NCBI GenBank assembly: GCA_017938645.1 | Contig: JAGBBE010000026.1 | Coordinates: 1-6,664, forward strand | Length of the DNA stretch: 6,664 nt | DNA from: Clostridia bacterium | Lineage (GTDB): Bacteria > Bacillota_A > Clostridia > Christensenellales > Aristaeellaceae | Reading direction: 5' to 3' | In this document: piece by piece, positions 6,082 through 6,664 of the stretch | How the letters are laid out: every line of letters begins with the position of its first letter | How positions within the stretch are numbered: position 1 is the first letter of the stretch | The notes under the pieces: model-generated | What the model saw: only the letters and a program-made list of their open reading frames with translations | Database searches by the model: none | Told to the model about the DNA's origin: nothing | Program-made: the position numbers and the translations under genes

Positions 6082-6104
6082 AAGTTCGAACTTGTAACAG
6101 TTCG
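6082..6104. repeat. Palindrome cluster upstream of the operon promoter
   Basis: AAGTTCGAACTT (6082-6093) is a perfect 12-bp palindrome. CGAAC (6087-6091) also pairs with GTTCG (6100-6104) across 8 bp, so three half-sites of GTTCG type lie within 21 bp. It sits 14 bp beyond the -35 of the GntR promoter and could be a second regulator's site. The rest of the 6105-6255 spacer shows nothing else I can support. Confidence 0.5.
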
Positions 6105-6255
6105 GAGAGGAAACCGGTTTGAGCTCTGAAAAGGAAACGAATGGAGAAAGACATTTCTTCCAGCTCGCTCAATATTTTACCAAAAGGATCAGCTTGACTG
6201 AAAAGAATTTGGCAGTTTTATTCGTGATATGAACAGGTACTTTCAAGTTTTTGAT

Positions 6256-6293
6256 AAAAAAAGAGCTCTGACTTTGAAGTCAGAGCTCTTTTT
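6256..6293 (-). terminator. Intrinsic terminator of the tRNA-Ser gene
   Basis: A perfect 16-bp stem (6258-6273 with 6278-6293) closes a 4-nt loop. On the minus strand it starts 1 nt after the encoded CCA and ends in T7 (6256-6262). The other side has T5, so it could also stop plus-strand transcription. It isolates the tRNA from the GntR-ABC operon. Confidence 0.95.
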
Positions 6294-6294
6294 C

Positions 6295-6385
6295 TGGCGG
6301 AGAGTTAGGGATTTGAACCCTAGTTACGCTATCAACGTAAACACGATTTCCAGTCGTGCGCCTTCGACCACTCAGCCAACTCTCC
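6295..6385 (-). tRNA. tRNA-Ser, anticodon GGA
   Basis: A type II tRNA with all arms visible. The acceptor GGAGAGT (from 6385) pairs with ACTCTCC; the D arm reads GCTGAGTGGTCGAAGGC. The anticodon stem CACGA/TCGTG holds the loop CTGGAAA with anticodon GGA at 6349-6351, reading UCC and UCU. A long variable arm has stem TTACG/CGTAA, and the T arm TAGGG-TTCAAAT-CCCTA follows. Discriminator G and an encoded CCA (6295-6297) end the gene. The long variable arm and anticodon make the serine identity firm. It appears to be a single-tRNA unit with its own promoter and terminator. Confidence 0.97.
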
Positions 6386-6396
6386 ATGGTCTACAG

Positions 6397-6415
6397 CGTT
6401 GTGTCGTTCACAACG
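6397..6415 (-). other. Hairpin at the predicted 5' end of the tRNA-Ser precursor
   Basis: CGTTGTG (6397-6403) and CACAACG (6409-6415) form a perfect 7-bp stem with a 5-nt loop. The predicted transcription start is about 6415, so the primary transcript would begin with this hairpin, followed by about 11 nt before the mature 5' end at 6385. A role in protecting or presenting the leader to RNase P is only a guess. Confidence 0.5.
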
Positions 6416-6421
6416 GAATTC

Positions 6422-6450
6422 ATTATAGCCCGTCACTCGAATTTTGTCAA
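6422..6450 (-). promoter_or_regulatory. Consensus promoter of tRNA-Ser
   Basis: TTGACA (6445-6450) and TATAAT (6422-6427) on the minus strand are both perfect, with a 17-bp spacer. The region upstream (about 6453-6485) is strongly A/T-rich and contains AAAATAATTTT followed by an A run, resembling an UP element. This fits a strong stable-RNA promoter. Confidence 0.93.
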
Positions 6451-6490
6451 GCATGATTTTCAGATTTTTTTGAAAATTATTTTTCCTGTG

Positions 6491-6529
6491 AAAGCAAAAC
6501 CGGCCCACTGAAGAGCTTCAGCAGGTCGG
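6491..6529 (-). terminator. Intrinsic terminator of the gene at the right edge
   Basis: Arms 6500-6512 and 6517-6529 form a 13-bp stem with one A/C mismatch and two G-T pairs around a 4-nt loop. On the minus strand it is followed by TTTTGCTTT (6491-6499). It begins 6 nt after the stop codon of the partial gene at 6536. Confidence 0.8.
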
Positions 6530-6535
6530 AAATGT

Positions 6536-6664
6536 TTATGGCTGCGAGAGCAGTTTTTGGGTGAGCTCAGCCATCGTCTGGGCTTGAATTTCAGAAGGAT
6601 AGCCTTGATAAAAACCGTCGGGGTCAAACAGCACGCCGCTCATCCTCGCGTTGTGACCGGCATC
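6536..6664 (-). CDS. C-terminal fragment of an unidentified protein, partial at window edge
   Basis: The last 42 codons of a minus-strand gene whose 5' part lies beyond the window. The peptide starts DAGHNARMSGVLFDPDGFYQ, continues GYPSEIQAQTMAELTQ and ends KLLSQP before TAA. Coding status is supported by the well-placed terminator after the stop. I do not recognise the family with confidence. An AGHN motif shortly before a C-terminal helix is compatible with the catalytic-His end of an alpha/beta-hydrolase, but 42 residues cannot establish this. It is upstream of the tRNA on the same strand and separated from it by a terminator. Confidence 0.65.
   Translation of the reverse strand, partial: DAGHNARMSGVLFDPDGFYQGYPSEIQAQTMAELTQKLLSQP

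Noticed and set aside
6141..6197. 18-codon plus-strand frame in the spacer upstream of the GntR promoter
   Set aside because: It has a weak AAAGG upstream but no promoter, no conserved-looking peptide and no close terminator. It is too short to support.
6295..6385. tRNA-Ser as an integration site for a genomic island
   Set aside because: No integrase gene and no direct repeat of the tRNA 3' end were seen elsewhere in the window.

Overview
The window looks like chromosomal DNA of a Bacillota (Firmicutes) bacterium, probably a Clostridia-type gut or host-associated organism. This is inferred from strong AGGAGG-type ribosome binding sites, consensus TTGACA/TATAAT promoters with 17-bp spacers, strong intrinsic terminators, a YtrA-type GntR/ABC operon, a PepSY protein and a GH29 fucosidase. 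Base composition appears balanced to slightly GC-rich. No mobile element, CRISPR array or phage gene was seen. Every gene except one microprotein is on the minus strand, so the biological reading order runs from right to left.

From right to left: (1) the last 42 codons of an unidentified gene (6536-6664) ending in a terminator; (2) a tRNA-Ser(GGA) gene (6295-6385) with a consensus promoter, an AT-rich upstream region, a hairpin at the predicted 5' end of the precursor, an encoded CCA and a 16-bp perfect-stem terminator; (3) a three-gene operon (5987-2613) of a YtrA-like GntR repressor, an ABC ATPase and a 709-residue permease. Both gene junctions in the operon overlap. Its TTGACA-17-TATACT promoter is followed by an ACTGTA-N13-TACAGT inverted repeat, the half-site layout I recall for Bacillus YtrA operators; (4) a 37-codon Gln/Asn-rich microprotein gene on the plus strand (2452-2565), convergent with the permease and sharing its terminator; (5) a cytoplasmic GH29 alpha-L-fucosidase (2308-830), divergent from the microprotein; (6) a secreted protein of three PepSY-like repeats spaced exactly 72 residues apart (721-41), ending at a terminator at the left edge.

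The GntR-ABC unit is probably an autoregulated envelope or toxic-compound response module. Repressor, ATPase and membrane subunit are translated from one message, and the repressor likely blocks its own promoter until a ligand appears. The fucosidase and PepSY genes may share a message, since only about 108 bp without a clear terminator separate them, but the PepSY gene also has a -10-like element of its own. No fucose uptake or catabolic gene is in view. The item most worth following up is the Gln/Asn-rich microprotein, which has an excellent ribosome binding site and its own terminator but no function I can assign.
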